Notes: generated by a model from the sequence alone, not told the origin. A stretch of DNA of 64,000 nt from Paracoccus salipaludis (GCF_002287065.1 NZ_NSJZ01000012.1:1-64000); one strand, 5' to 3'. Shown: positions 7,919-15,835, counted from the first letter of the stretch. Numbers and translations: made by a program.

Positions 7919-9003
7919 CAGACCCGGATCCCTGCCGCCGCGCGGTCGAGGTCGCGGCTGACCAGCCGTTCGACGCTTGCCGCCGTTTCGTTCAGGCGCA
8001 GCCGGTAGCCGGTGATCGCGCGGGCGAAGAAGTTGTAGATCACGACCGCCGGGATGGCCGCGACAAGGCCGATGGCGGTGGCCAGCAGCGCCTCGGCGAT
8101 GCCCGGTGCCACGACGGCCAGGTTCGTGGTCTGCGCCTCGGAAATGCCGATGAAGCTGTTCATGATCCCCCAGACGGTCCCGAACAGCCCCACGAAGGGC
8201 GCGGTCGAGCCGATGGTGGCCAGCACCCCCGTTCCGCGCCCGATGTGCCGCGCGGCCCGCGCCTGGATCTGGCCCAGGTGCGAGGCGATGCGCTCGCGCA
8301 CGCCGTCGGGCGAAAGGCCCGAGGCCGAGCGGTTCAACTCGCGCGCGGCGGCGCGCAGCATCCGCGCGTCGGGCCCGCGGCCATTCGCGCCCGACAAGGC
8401 AGTGCGCAGCGACTCGGCCGATTCGATGCGGCGGGCACCGCGGCCGATCGCGGACATGGCGATCAGGTATTCGACCACCTTCACGATCAGCACGGTCCAG
8501 GTGACGACCGAGGCGAAGGCAAGGCCGATCATCACCGCCTTCACCACGATGTCGGCCTGCCGGAACATTCCCATCGGCGACAGGTCGTGGGGCAGGGCAT
8601 CAGCGGGAATGGCCTCGGCGGCCGGAGCGGCGGGCAGGGGCGGCGACGCCTCGTCCTGCCCGGATGCCAGCGGCGAGATCCCGGCCGGGGCAGCGGCAGG
8701 GGCAGGGGCAGGGGCAGGGGCAGCGGCAGGGGCACCGGGCACGGCGGCAGGGACCGCAGACTGCCCAGCTTCGGTGTTGGAGATGGCCGGAGCCGCCGCT
8801 GCCGCGGGAACCGAGGCGGCCGGGACGCCCGTGCCTTCAGCCCCGACGGGCAACGAATCAGGCTGCGCGGGTGCGCCTGCCGTCGAAGCAGGCACGCTTT
8901 CCTGCCCCTGAGCCAGTGCCGGAGGCGACCCCATCAGGGCGCCGAGGCCCAGGGCGACGGCAGCTGCAAGCGAAAGGACGGCGCGGGACGGATCAGGCTT
9001 CAT
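7918..9003 (-). CDS. exbB: TonB-system proton channel subunit ExbB with extended N-terminus
   Basis: A 361-residue protein. ATG at 9003 gives a clean signal peptide ([22 protein letters not shown]), then about 110 Ala/Pro-rich periplasmic residues, then the MotA/TolQ/ExbB proton channel domain (about 150-345, with [13 protein letters not shown]). The N-terminal extension is known for one alphaproteobacterial ExbB class. A hexanucleotide repeat (8687-8734) encodes part of the Ala/Pro linker and could vary in length. It is first in the exbB-exbD-tonB operon and is divergent from hemP across 300 nt, suggesting shared iron control. Confidence 0.92.
   Translation of the reverse strand: MKPDPSRAVLSLAAAVALGLGALMGSPPALAQGQESVPASTAGAPAQPDSLPVGAEGTGVPAASVPAAAAAPAISNTEAGQSAVPAAVPGAPAAAPAPAPAPAAAPAGISPLASGQDEASPPLPAAPAAEAIPADALPHDLSPMGMFRQADIVVKAVMIGLAFASVVTWTVLIVKVVEYLIAMSAIGRGARRIESAESLRTALSGANGRGPDARMLRAAARELNRSASGLSPDGVRERIASHLGQIQARAARHIGRGTGVLATIGSTAPFVGLFGTVWGIMNSFIGISEAQTTNLAVVAPGIAEALLATAIGLVAAIPAVVIYNFFARAITGYRLRLNETAASVERLVSRDLDRAAAGIRV
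8687..8734. repeat. Hexanucleotide tandem repeat inside exbB
   Basis: Eight in-frame copies of a 6-base unit (GGGGCA, two copies being GCGGCA) run without interruption. On the coding strand they give alternating Ala-Pro/Ala-Ala residues in the periplasmic linker. Slippage would change the linker by two residues per unit without breaking the frame. Confidence 0.85.
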
Positions 9004-9231
9004 GGACAGACCTTGCTGGGCAAAGAGCGGGCAGGCCGCGTTCAAGTGGCTCCAAACAGACCTGACCATTCCTGTCAACTATATACGAGAACAAGGCTGC
9101 CCCTGAATGCCCACCTTTATCGGGATCAGGGCGGGCGGCGGGCTCATGTCCAAAGCCTTTTTCCGACTGCGATCCGGCTGCGCTGCGCCCGACATCCTTC
9201 ATGATGGTTGTGTGACCGCCCAAGTTTCCCG

Positions 9232-9259
9232 TTGACAGGCGGGGAACCTGACGTAAGAA
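9232..9259 (+). promoter_or_regulatory. Candidate hemP promoter in the exbB-hemP divergent region
   Basis: TTGACA (9232-9237), a 16-nt spacer and TAAGAA (9254-9259) lie 44 nt before the hemP start. The divergent region 9004-9303 holds nothing else I can name; I see no clear Irr or RirA box. A TATATA at 9080-9085 may serve exbB in the other direction, but lacks a convincing -35. Confidence 0.45.
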
Positions 9260-9303
9260 CTCGAACATACCCGAGTGAACTTCTCAACTAACAGGAGGCT
9301 CAG

Positions 9304-9474
9304 ATGAACGATCTTACCTTCCACGGAACGGATCGCACGCCCGTCCGGATGCCGACCCCCCTGCATGAGGCGACGACGCTGACGGGGGGCGGCCATCTGG
9401 CGCAGATCGCACTGGCCGACCAGGTCTATACCCTGCGCATCACCCGCGCCGGAAAGCTGATCCTGACCAAGTGA
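9304..9474 (+). CDS. hemP: Hemin uptake protein HemP
   Basis: A 56-residue protein read directly from ATG 9304 to TGA 9472-9474. The C-terminal half contains the family pattern: a variant of SxxLxxGxxxxxIxHxGxxYxLRxTxxGKLILTK, ending in YTLRITRAGKLILTK. An AGGAGG site lies 5 nt upstream, one of the strongest ribosome sites in the window. HemP is linked to heme uptake and, in some proteobacteria, acts as a regulator of heme receptor genes. It sits divergent to exbB-exbD-tonB and 85 nt upstream of bfd, which supports a coordinated iron/heme role. Confidence 0.9.
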   Translation: MNDLTFHGTDRTPVRMPTPLHEATTLTGGGHLAQIALADQVYTLRITRAGKLILTK

Positions 9475-9559
9475 TCCCTTCTTCCGCGCCCAGCCACTGA
9501 CAGGAAGCCCGGCCAATGCCCTCCTTGCTCCATCTGCCCATTGCACCCGGGTTGTCCCG

Positions 9560-9814
9560 ATGATCGTCTGCCATTGCATGGGCATCAGCGATGCCGACAT
9601 CCGTGCCGCCGTCGGCTGGATGCGCGCTTCGGATGCTGATACGATCGTCACGCCCGGCAAGATCTACCATGCTCTCGGCAAGAGCGCGGATTGCGGCGGG
9701 TGCATGAAACTGTTCGTTGCGACGATGCGCGCCGCCGACGGCTTTGCCGTCAATGCAGGCCAGAGGGATGTGCCCCCGGTGCTGCGCGGACTGCGTCAAG
9801 GCGTAGCGCGCTGA
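9560..9814 (+). CDS. bfd: Bacterioferritin-associated ferredoxin Bfd
   Basis: An 84-residue BFD-like [2Fe-2S] protein. The four ligands are Cys4, Cys6, Cys45 and Cys48 in the pattern CxC...CxxC (VCHCMG and ADCGGC). Bfd binds bacterioferritin and passes electrons to its heme so that stored ferric iron is reduced and released. The bfr gene starts 16 nt after the bfd stop, the usual partner arrangement. Length is slightly above the family norm of 60-75, with a short extra tail. No strong Shine-Dalgarno is seen before ATG 9560. Confidence 0.93.
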   Translation: MIVCHCMGISDADIRAAVGWMRASDADTIVTPGKIYHALGKSADCGGCMKLFVATMRAADGFAVNAGQRDVPPVLRGLRQGVAR

Positions 9815-9830
9815 AAGCAGAGGGCTGTCC

Positions 9831-10316
9831 ATGAAGGGTGATCCGAAGGTCATCGACTATCTCAACGCCGCGCTCAGGTCCGAGCTGACGGCGGTCAGCC
9901 AGTACTGGCTGCATTATCGCCTGCAGGAGGATTGGGGCTACGGCCGGATCGCCGACAAGTCGCGCGCCGAGTCGATCGAGGAGATGCACCACGCCGACCG
10001 GCTGATCCAGCGCATCATCTTCCTGGAAGGCCACCCGAACCTGCAGAAGCTGGACCCGCTGCGCATCGGCCAGAACCTGCGCGAAACTTTGGAAGCCGAC
10101 CTCGCCGCCGAGCACGAGGCCCGCACCCTCTACCTCGAGGCGCGGAAATACTGCTCCGAGATCAACGACCAGGTGTCCAAGTCGCTGTTCGACGACCTGA
10201 TCGAGGACGAGGAAGGCCACATCGACTTCCTGGAAACGCAGCTGTCGCTGATGGGCGAGATCGGCGTCCAGAACTATGGCCAGCTGAACGCCAAGCCCGC
10301 CGACAAGGCCGAGTAA
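9831..10316 (+). CDS. bfr: Bacterioferritin
   Basis: A 161-residue heme-containing ferritin forming a 24-mer iron-storage shell. All diiron ferroxidase ligands are present at canonical positions: Glu18, Glu51, His54, Glu94, Glu127 and His130. Met52, the axial ligand to the intersubunit heme, is also present, so this is a true Bfr and not a Dps or heme-free ferritin. It follows bfd by 16 nt, and a strong terminator at 10341-10368 ends the unit. Regulation is probably iron-responsive, but no operator was recognised. Confidence 0.96.
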   Translation: MKGDPKVIDYLNAALRSELTAVSQYWLHYRLQEDWGYGRIADKSRAESIEEMHHADRLIQRIIFLEGHPNLQKLDPLRIGQNLRETLEADLAAEHEARTLYLEARKYCSEINDQVSKSLFDDLIEDEEGHIDFLETQLSLMGEIGVQNYGQLNAKPADKAE

Positions 10317-10340
10317 AGGGCGGCCACCGCCGGATGGACG

Positions 10341-10368
10341 AAACGCCGCCCCGAAAGGCGGCGTTTTT
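10341..10368 (+). terminator. Rho-independent terminator of bfr
   Basis: 10-bp stem AAACGCCGCC (10341-10350) / GGCGGCGTTT (10357-10366), with a 6-nt loop CCGAAA, followed by further T. It lies 24 nt after the bfr stop. Confidence 0.88.
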
Positions 10369-10406
10369 ATTTGTTCCTGCAGTCCTGCATATGACAGCGG
10401 TGCCTG

Positions 10407-11432
10407 CTAATGCTCGGATGCAGCCGTTGGCGCGTCTTCAGCCGTGGCCCGCTGAGAGGTAATCCGCTTTTCGGTGATTTGCAGCGCAAGATCGTTGGCG
10501 TGTCTGACAGAGGGCAGGGCCAGCAATCTTTGCATCTGCTCGGCCGTTGCGCCCTCGTGTCGCAGAATCGATCTGTCCTCTGCTTCGTTCCGATTGTGCT
10601 CGTCGAAGAACGTGGGGGTGTGGCGCGGCTTCCGTTTCGCTACGCCATTGTCGATGTTGACGAACCCTCGCCCCCGCCGCGCTTTCAGTTCGAACATCTC
10701 CCTGGTCCGCACGGCATAGTGATTGATCTGAACGAGATCCCACCCGTAATCCTCGGGGGCAATGCGGAAGTTGGCTTTCCCTTGTACTCCCCTGAGCCAA
10801 CGGGCCGTGGGAAAGAAGTCCAGGTTCAGGGTAGCTCCAGACGCATTAACGAAATCCGTGCCCTGGAAGTGCTTCCACCTCCTGAGGTGCGGCCGATGGT
10901 TGGCGATCTCGGACAATCTGGTCTTGCGCGCCCGATGGCGATAGAAGGTCTTGATGATCTTGTTGCCGGCAAAGTCCCGGTCGGCTGCCCGGCTGAAGTC
11001 CTGTGAAACAAACCTTCCCGGGAATGTCTTGTTCCCTCCGTCGCCGAAAATGCGCCAGGGAATCAGGACGCCATGCGCCCCGCCAAGGGAAAGAATGAGG
11101 TCATCAACTTTTCCCTGCCCGCAATGGATATTCAGGAATTCGTCAGCATCCAGCCAGATGACCCAGTCGCCATCGGCTATCGCTGAACTTTCATTCGCGG
11201 CCTTCGCTGCTTTTCCCTGCGGGGACTCGTCGGGACCGACAGAATGATGGATATGCTGTATCTCGCCTGCCGTATGCAGCGCGTCCAGCAGCTCGGTCGT
11301 GCCGTCGTCGCTGTCATTCGACACGATCAGGATCGTGTCGAACCCGATCGCCTTGTGATAGGCGATCCATTCCACCAGGAACGGACCCTCGTTCTTGACG
11401 GCCGAGAAAAGAACTTTCTTGGATTCGGGCAT
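10407..11432 (-). CDS. Family 2-like glycosyltransferase
   Basis: A 341-residue protein opening KKVLFSAVKNEGPFLVEWIAYHKAIGFD with the ISNDSxDGT-like segment IVSNDSDDGTTELLD, and a WLDADEF motif (DxD-type, metal/UDP-sugar binding). This matches the Glyco_tranf_2_4 branch of GT2 enzymes. Acceptor and sugar are unknown; surface polysaccharide or glycoprotein decoration is likely. ATG 11432 is chosen because the conserved fold begins there; a start at 11483 would add 17 poorly conserved residues. Base composition is visibly less GC-rich than its neighbours. The gene stands alone between the bfr terminator and a tRNA 3' end, suggesting acquired DNA. Confidence 0.8.
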   Translation of the reverse strand: MPESKKVLFSAVKNEGPFLVEWIAYHKAIGFDTILIVSNDSDDGTTELLDALHTAGEIQHIHHSVGPDESPQGKAAKAANESSAIADGDWVIWLDADEFLNIHCGQGKVDDLILSLGGAHGVLIPWRIFGDGGNKTFPGRFVSQDFSRAADRDFAGNKIIKTFYRHRARKTRLSEIANHRPHLRRWKHFQGTDFVNASGATLNLDFFPTARWLRGVQGKANFRIAPEDYGWDLVQINHYAVRTREMFELKARRGRGFVNIDNGVAKRKPRHTPTFFDEHNRNEAEDRSILRHEGATAEQMQRLLALPSVRHANDLALQITEKRITSQRATAEDAPTAASEH

Positions 11433-11556
11433 GAAAGGCTCGCAACGAATGTCCCGGGATGTTGAGGGACGATCAGGATGCAAGCGTTATGGTTGCATGG
11501 CCTTGCAAGCGCAAGACTGCGCCGGGACCTGATGCTGTGCCTGAAGAGAAGGTCGA

Positions 11557-11633
11557 TGGTAGCGGAGGAGGGATTTGAACCCCCGACACAAGGATTATGA
11601 TTCCTCTGCTCTAACCAGCTGAGCTACTCCGCC
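11557..11633 (-). tRNA. tRNA-Met (CAU), probably the elongator
   Basis: A 77-nt cloverleaf including an encoded CCA end (11559-11557). The acceptor stem GGCGGAG pairs with CTCCGCT; the D-stem is GCTC/GAGC. The anticodon arm GAGGA-ATCATAA-TCCTT gives anticodon CAT, and the T-arm GGGGG-TTCAAAT-CCCTC is intact. The G1-U72 wobble pair and loop sequence fit alphaproteobacterial elongator tRNA-Met better than initiator. A lysidine-modified tRNA-Ile(CAU) cannot be fully excluded by eye. Confidence 0.9.
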
Positions 11634-11786
11634 CCATGCATCCCGCGATGGGTGCGGGGGATTTAGGGCGGCGCGCGCGGGCCGTCAAGCGGAATCAGCA
11701 TGCCGCCGCTTGCCTGGGACCGGCCGGGCGTGCAGGGAAACTGGGCGCGCCCTGGGGCGTTGCAGGGGCAAAGCAAGAGGTTGCAG

Positions 11787-12713
11787 ATGGCGGACGATCC
11801 GTATGCCGCACTGGGCGTGTCGAAGACGGCGACCGATGCCGAGATCAAGAAGGCTTACCGCAAGATCGCGAAAAGGGATCACCCGGACCTGACCGATGAT
11901 CCGGCCGCGCACGAACGCTTCAAGGCGGCCTCTGTGGCCTACGACCTGCTGAAGGACCCCGAGCAGCGCGCCCGCTTCGACCGGGGCGAGATCGACGCCC
12001 AGGGGCAGGAACGCCCGCAGCGCCGCTATTACCGCGACTTCTCGGAGGCGCCGGACAATCCTTACCGGGGGCAGGCCGACTATGGCGACTTCTCGGACGT
12101 GTTCGCCGATCTTTTCGGCGAGCGCGGCTTCCGCCAGTCGGGCTTCGGGGGCGGAGCCCGCAGCTTCGACATGCGCGGACAGGACCATCGCTACACGCTG
12201 GAGGTCGATTTCATGACCGCCGCGCGCGGCGGGACGACCCGCATCACCCTGCCCGACGGCAATGTGCTGGACGTCAACATTCCCGCCGGCACCCGTGACG
12301 GCCAGACCATCCGGCTGCGCGGCAAGGGCGCTGCGGGCATGGGCGACGGTCCCCCTGGAGATGCGCTGCTGGCGATCACGGTGCGCGAGGACCCGGACTG
12401 GCGACGCGACGGCGATGACGTGTCCACGGTTCTGCCGATCTCGCTGGACGAGGCGGTGCTGGGAGCCAAGGTCCAAGCGCAGACCATCGACGGGCCCGTG
12501 ATGCTGACGGTCCCGCGCGGCGCCTCGTCGGGGCAGAAGCTCAGGCTGCGGGGCCGGGGCCTGACGGGCGCGGGCGGCAAGCGGGGCGATCAGCATGTCG
12601 AGCTGCGCATCGTCATGCCGCCGCAGATCGACGACGACCTGGCCCGCTTCATCGAGACGTGGCGCAAGGATCACGCATACAACCCGCGCGCCGCAGGGGG
12701 GAGGGGACGATGA
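11787..12713 (+). CDS. cbpA: DnaJ-class molecular chaperone (CbpA-like)
   Basis: A 308-residue J-domain protein. The J domain (about 1-70) has the essential HPD at 32-34 (KRDHPDLTD). A Gly/Phe-rich stretch follows, then the two C-terminal substrate-binding beta domains. No CxxCxGxG zinc repeats are present, so it is a class B protein of the CbpA/DnaJ2 type that stimulates DnaK. The next gene, a CbpM homologue, overlaps by ATGA, which is the diagnostic CbpA-CbpM pairing. ATG 11787 is preceded by AAGAGG. Confidence 0.9.
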   Translation: MADDPYAALGVSKTATDAEIKKAYRKIAKRDHPDLTDDPAAHERFKAASVAYDLLKDPEQRARFDRGEIDAQGQERPQRRYYRDFSEAPDNPYRGQADYGDFSDVFADLFGERGFRQSGFGGGARSFDMRGQDHRYTLEVDFMTAARGGTTRITLPDGNVLDVNIPAGTRDGQTIRLRGKGAAGMGDGPPGDALLAITVREDPDWRRDGDDVSTVLPISLDEAVLGAKVQAQTIDGPVMLTVPRGASSGQKLRLRGRGLTGAGGKRGDQHVELRIVMPPQIDDDLARFIETWRKDHAYNPRAAGGRGR

Positions 12714-13066
12714 TCCGCCAATTCAAGACCCGCGACGAGATCCTTTCGATGATCCCCGAGCTCTCGCCCGAGGCGCTGGCGGCGCTGACCGAGGCCGGCA
12801 TCATCCAGCCCCTGCTGGCGGAGGGCGAGCCGCGCTTCCGCGAGATCGACGCGGCGCGGCTGCAACTGGCCGTCGAACTCGAGGAGATGTTCCGGCTCGA
12901 CCCCGAGGCGCTGGCGCTGGTGCTGTCGCTGATCGACCAGTTGAACGGGATCAGGGGAGAGATGCGTGCGGTGCTGGGCGCGCTGGCAGAGGAGCCGCCC
13001 GAAACCCGCGCGCGCCTGCGCCGCGTGATTCACGAGATCCGGATCCTGCGGGTCCAGCGTGACTGA
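12710..13066 (+). CDS. cbpM: Chaperone modulator CbpM-like protein
   Basis: A 118-residue protein with a MerR-like helical N-terminus (LSPEALAALTEAGIIQPL and the FREIDAARLQLAVELEEMF segment) and a C-terminal coiled region. CbpM binds the J domain of CbpA and blocks both its DNA-binding and co-chaperone functions. The ATG overlaps the cbpA stop, so stoichiometric production by translational coupling is likely. Sequence similarity to E. coli CbpM is modest by eye; the operon position is the main support. Confidence 0.8.
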   Translation: MIRQFKTRDEILSMIPELSPEALAALTEAGIIQPLLAEGEPRFREIDAARLQLAVELEEMFRLDPEALALVLSLIDQLNGIRGEMRAVLGALAEEPPETRARLRRVIHEIRILRVQRD

Positions 13067-13508
13067 GCGGGTCGCCCTGCGGCCGCGCGGCCCGGCGCTT
13101 GGCATGGCCGAGGCGGAAGGGGGCTGCCACTGCGGCGCGGTGCGGTTCCGCACGAGGCTGGCGCAGGGCCTGGCCACCGCCGGCCGCTGCACATGTTCCT
13201 ATTGCCGGATGAAGGGCAGCATCTCGGTGACGGTCGCCGAGGGGGGCTTCCAGCTGCTTTCAGGCGAGGACAGCCTTGGCACCTACCATTTCGGCACGGG
13301 CGTCGCGGCCCATCATTTCTGCCGGGTCTGCGGCATCAACACCCATCACCACCGCAGCTCGGTTCCCGGCCAGGTCGCCGTCAGCGCCGCCTGCCTGGAC
13401 GGCGTGAGCCCCTTCGACTTTCTAGAACTGCCGGTCTGGGAAGGCGAGCGCGAGACGCCGCCGGGACAGGACGTGCTGGCGGGCGTGCTGCGCTACAGCC
13501 CGGCGTAA
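13059..13508 (+). CDS. GFA family protein (glutathione-dependent formaldehyde-activating enzyme-like)
   Basis: A 149-residue CENP-V/GFA fold protein. The zinc-binding cysteines are visible: GGCHCGAV (Cys23, Cys25), RCTCSYC (Cys44, Cys46, Cys49) and FCRVCG (Cys88, Cys91). Members were named after an S-hydroxymethylglutathione synthase activity, but most, like this one, have no proven substrate. The GTG at 13059 overlaps cbpM by 8 nt; ATG at 13104 is an equally possible start, leaving the conserved domain intact. Its 3' end overlaps the convergent rlmJ gene by 16 nt. Confidence 0.85.
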   Translation: MTERVALRPRGPALGMAEAEGGCHCGAVRFRTRLAQGLATAGRCTCSYCRMKGSISVTVAEGGFQLLSGEDSLGTYHFGTGVAAHHFCRVCGINTHHHRSSVPGQVAVSAACLDGVSPFDFLELPVWEGERETPPGQDVLAGVLRYSPA

Positions 13509-14269
13509 AGGGCGGCGAGGCGCTCGGCTTCGGCGTCCAGTCCGTAGGGCGGGTTGATGACGAACATGCCCGACCCGACCATGCCGTGACCGGCACGCGC
13601 CGGCGGAAAGCGGACCTCGGACAGCAGCGCCTGCGGGTGATCGGCGGCCAGCGCGCCTGCCATGGCCCGGTGCCGTTCGTCGGCAAGGATCGGGTACCAC
13701 AGCGCGATCACGCCGACGTTCCACTTGCGCGCCATGCGGGCGATCCAGCCGGGAATGCGGTTGTAGTCGGCCTTGACCTCATAGCTGGGGTCGATCAGCA
13801 GCAGTCCACGCCGCGGCAGGGGCGGGATCAGGGCGTTCGCCATGGCGAAGCCGTCCTGCTGGTGAAGCCGCGCGAAATCGGCGACCTCGGACAGGGCGGC
13901 GTGTTCGGCCGGGTGCAGTTCGGCCAGATGGGCCGAGTCGCCGGGCCGCAGGAAATGTGAGGCGATCAAGGGAGAGCCGGGATAGGCCTGCGGGCCGAAG
14001 CGGCCCCGGACCGCCGACAGTGCATCCGACAGGGGATGATCCGCCGGCAGCCAGCCTTGCGCCAGCGCGCGCGTGATCCCGGCCTCTGCTTCCTGCGTCC
14101 GTTGCGCTTCCTCGGACCCGAGGTCGTAGAGGCCGCGCCCGGCATGGGTCTCGATATAGGTCAGCGGCTTCGGCTTGGCCGTCAGGTGGGACAGCGCCGT
14201 GGCGAGCAGGGCGTGCTTGTGCACGTCCGCCAGGTTTCCCGCGTGATACGCGTGCTGATAGGACAACAT
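13493..14269 (-). CDS. rlmJ: 23S rRNA (adenine-2030-N6)-methyltransferase RlmJ
   Basis: A 258-residue SAM-dependent methyltransferase. The N-terminus MLSYQHAYHAGNLADVHKH is highly characteristic of RlmJ. ETHAGRGLYDL (40-50) is the SAM site, and the catalytic motif is DPSY (160-163), close to the canonical DPPY. It methylates A2030 of 23S rRNA before 50S assembly. The upstream region on the same strand carries three CCUCCUCCC-loop hairpins (14314-14422) and a promoter at 14431-14459, so the gene may be read from a long structured leader. It overlaps the convergent GFA gene by 16 nt. Confidence 0.92.
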   Translation of the reverse strand: MLSYQHAYHAGNLADVHKHALLATALSHLTAKPKPLTYIETHAGRGLYDLGSEEAQRTQEAEAGITRALAQGWLPADHPLSDALSAVRGRFGPQAYPGSPLIASHFLRPGDSAHLAELHPAEHAALSEVADFARLHQQDGFAMANALIPPLPRRGLLLIDPSYEVKADYNRIPGWIARMARKWNVGVIALWYPILADERHRAMAGALAADHPQALLSEVRFPPARAGHGMVGSGMFVINPPYGLDAEAERLAALYAGL

Positions 14270-14313
14270 GACCTGTCCCTAGTCGGCGCATCCGGGAATG
14301 GGAAGAGGAGGAA

Positions 14314-14348
14314 GCGGCGACCCCGGGGAGGAGGAGAGGGGTCGCCGC
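14314..14348 (-). ncRNA. Anti-Shine-Dalgarno hairpin C (CcsR/cuckoo-like)
   Basis: Perfect 11-bp stem GCGGCGACCCC / GGGGTCGCCGC (14314-14324 and 14338-14348). On the minus strand the 13-nt loop reads TCTCCTCCTCCCC and contains the exact CCUCCUCCC motif of the Rhodobacter CcsR (cuckoo) small RNAs. It is the last of three hairpins before rlmJ and is followed by a pyrimidine tract, so it may also act as a weak terminator. Confidence 0.65.
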
Positions 14349-14354
14349 CAACAA

Positions 14355-14384
14355 CGCGCCCAGGGAGGAGGAGGGGCGGCGCTG
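14355..14384 (-). ncRNA. Anti-Shine-Dalgarno hairpin B (CcsR/cuckoo-like)
   Basis: The stem is weaker than in its neighbours: GCGCC / GGCGC (14356-14360 and 14378-14382), with possible extension across a one-base bulge. The minus-strand loop contains CCUCCUCCC. It lies 6 nt from hairpin C and 4 nt from hairpin A, so all three could form one RNA of about 110 nt. Confidence 0.55.
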
Positions 14385-14388
14385 CATC

Positions 14389-14422
14389 GGATCGCTACCG
14401 GGGAGGAGGTCGGCTGCGATCC
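14389..14422 (-). ncRNA. Anti-Shine-Dalgarno hairpin A (CcsR/cuckoo-like)
   Basis: The outer stem GGATCGC / GCGATCC (14389-14395 and 14416-14422) is perfect; after a 2+2 internal loop an inner CCG/CGG stem follows. The minus-strand loop is ACCUCCUCCC, a precise copy of the CcsR loop. A promoter-like pair (14431-14459) predicts a transcript start within 1-3 nt of this hairpin. Confidence 0.65.
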
Positions 14423-14430
14423 ATGAACAC

Positions 14431-14459
14431 AAGATGGCCCGAATGCTGCGCTTGCACAA
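14431..14459 (-). promoter_or_regulatory. Candidate promoter for the anti-SD hairpin RNA / rlmJ leader
   Basis: On the minus strand TTGTGC (14459-14454) and CATCTT (14436-14431) are separated by exactly 17 nt. The expected start, about 7 nt downstream, falls at 14423-14425, directly before hairpin A. The -10 is weak for a housekeeping sigma factor, leaving room for a stress sigma factor of the RpoH type. The remaining plus-strand stretch to mrp (14460-14717) shows no further recognisable element. Confidence 0.5.
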
Positions 14460-14717
14460 CGGCTGTTTCGGACGATCTGCTATGCTCTGGATGCATGGAA
14501 AATTGCGCCCGTTGGTCACAAAACCGCCATCTTTTGACGGATTCTGGCACTTGTTGCATCCTGAACACGCAGAAGATGTATCACCTATGCGTGTGACGCA
14601 ACGTTTTCCGGGAACCATGCGTCACGATGCTGCGCAGCAGCATGGTTTTGCGCGCGTCTGGTTGCCGGATGCCGGCGGCCCTATATCGCTGCCAACGACA
14701 GTTGAAGGATCGGGCGC

Positions 14718-15818
14718 ATGGCAGTGAATCGCGACAGGGTGATGCAGGAACTCGAACAGGTGGCGGTTCCCGGCGGCAGCAATCTGGTCAGGGCCGATCT
14801 GATCCGGGCGCTGACAATGACCGAAGATGAGGTGAGCTTCGTCATCGAGGCCTCGGACGCGGCGCTTGCCCGTGCGCTGGAAACCGCCAGCGCCGAGGCG
14901 GAATCGCGGCTGCGTGCCCTGGGCTTTTCCCGCGTGCGCATTGTCACGACCGCTCCTGCGGGCAAGCAGGCCGGCGTGGCCGCGCGCTCGGGGCCGGCCG
15001 CGGGGGCGGGTGCGCCGCCCAGCCTGACGATCGGACGGCATCCGACGCCGCAGGCGGGCCCCCAAGCGATTCCGGGTGTGAAGCACATCATTGCCATCGG
15101 CTCGGGCAAGGGGGGCGTCGGCAAGTCCACCCTGACCACCAACCTCGCCGTTGCACTGGCGCGCAAGGGGCGGCGAATCGGGGTGCTGGATGCCGACATC
15201 TACGGCCCCAGCCAGCCCCGGATGCTCGGCGTGGCCGACCGCCCCCGCAGCGAGAACGACCGCATCATTCCCGTCCGCGCCCATGGCGTCACCATGATGT
15301 CGCTGGGCCTGATGATGAAGGAAGGCGAGGCGGTCGTCTGGCGCGGCCCGATGCTGATGGGCGCGCTGCAGCAGATGCTGAACCAGGTCGAATGGGGCGA
15401 ACTGGACGCCCTTCTGGTGGACCTGCCGCCCGGCACCGGCGACGTGCAGCTGAGCCTGTGCCAGAAGGCGCCGGTCACGGGCGCCATCATCGTGTCCACG
15501 CCCCAGGACGTGGCCCTGATCGACGCGCGCCGCGCCATCGACATGTTCGGCAAGCTCAGGACCCCGGTGCTGGGGCTGGTCGAGAACATGTCCTCCTATG
15601 TCTGCCCCAATTGCGGGCACGAGGCGCACCTGTTCGGTCATGGCGGCGTCGCGGCCGAGGCGGCCGAGCGCGGCCTGCCCTTCCTGGGCGAGGTGCCGCT
15701 GGACCTGTCGGTGCGCCTTGCGGGCGATTCGGGGCAGCCGGTCGCGCTGGGCGAGGGGCCGGTGGCCGGGGCCTATGCCCGGCTGGCCGAGCGGCTGATC
15801 CAGGGCGGCATGGCCTGA
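14718..15818 (+). CDS. mrp: Mrp/NBP35-family Fe-S cluster carrier ATPase (ApbC)
   Basis: A 366-residue P-loop ATPase that binds and transfers [4Fe-4S] clusters to target enzymes. An N-terminal DUF59/MIP18-like domain (about 1-80) and an Ala/Gly linker precede the deviant Walker A GSGKGGVGKST (128-138). The bridging cluster ligands are Cys296 and Cys299 in CPNCG. It is monocistronic, with 235 nt between the rlmJ-side RNA promoter and its own ATG. Length and motif order are normal for the family. Confidence 0.93.
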   Translation: MAVNRDRVMQELEQVAVPGGSNLVRADLIRALTMTEDEVSFVIEASDAALARALETASAEAESRLRALGFSRVRIVTTAPAGKQAGVAARSGPAAGAGAPPSLTIGRHPTPQAGPQAIPGVKHIIAIGSGKGGVGKSTLTTNLAVALARKGRRIGVLDADIYGPSQPRMLGVADRPRSENDRIIPVRAHGVTMMSLGLMMKEGEAVVWRGPMLMGALQQMLNQVEWGELDALLVDLPPGTGDVQLSLCQKAPVTGAIIVSTPQDVALIDARRAIDMFGKLRTPVLGLVENMSSYVCPNCGHEAHLFGHGGVAAEAAERGLPFLGEVPLDLSVRLAGDSGQPVALGEGPVAGAYARLAERLIQGGMA

Positions 15819-15835
15819 GCCTGCGGAGTTTCCTT

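Noticed and set aside
8687-8734. Regular repeat considered as a CRISPR-like array
   Set aside because: Six-base units without spacers inside a coding frame; no cas genes.
11557-11633. tRNA-Ile(CAU) reading of the CAU tRNA
   Set aside because: Overall sequence fits elongator tRNA-Met better, but only a covariance or tilS-identity analysis could settle it.
14290-14313. A fourth anti-SD hairpin (minus strand TTCCTCCTCTTCCC)
   Set aside because: The motif is broken by one base and only a 3-bp stem can form.
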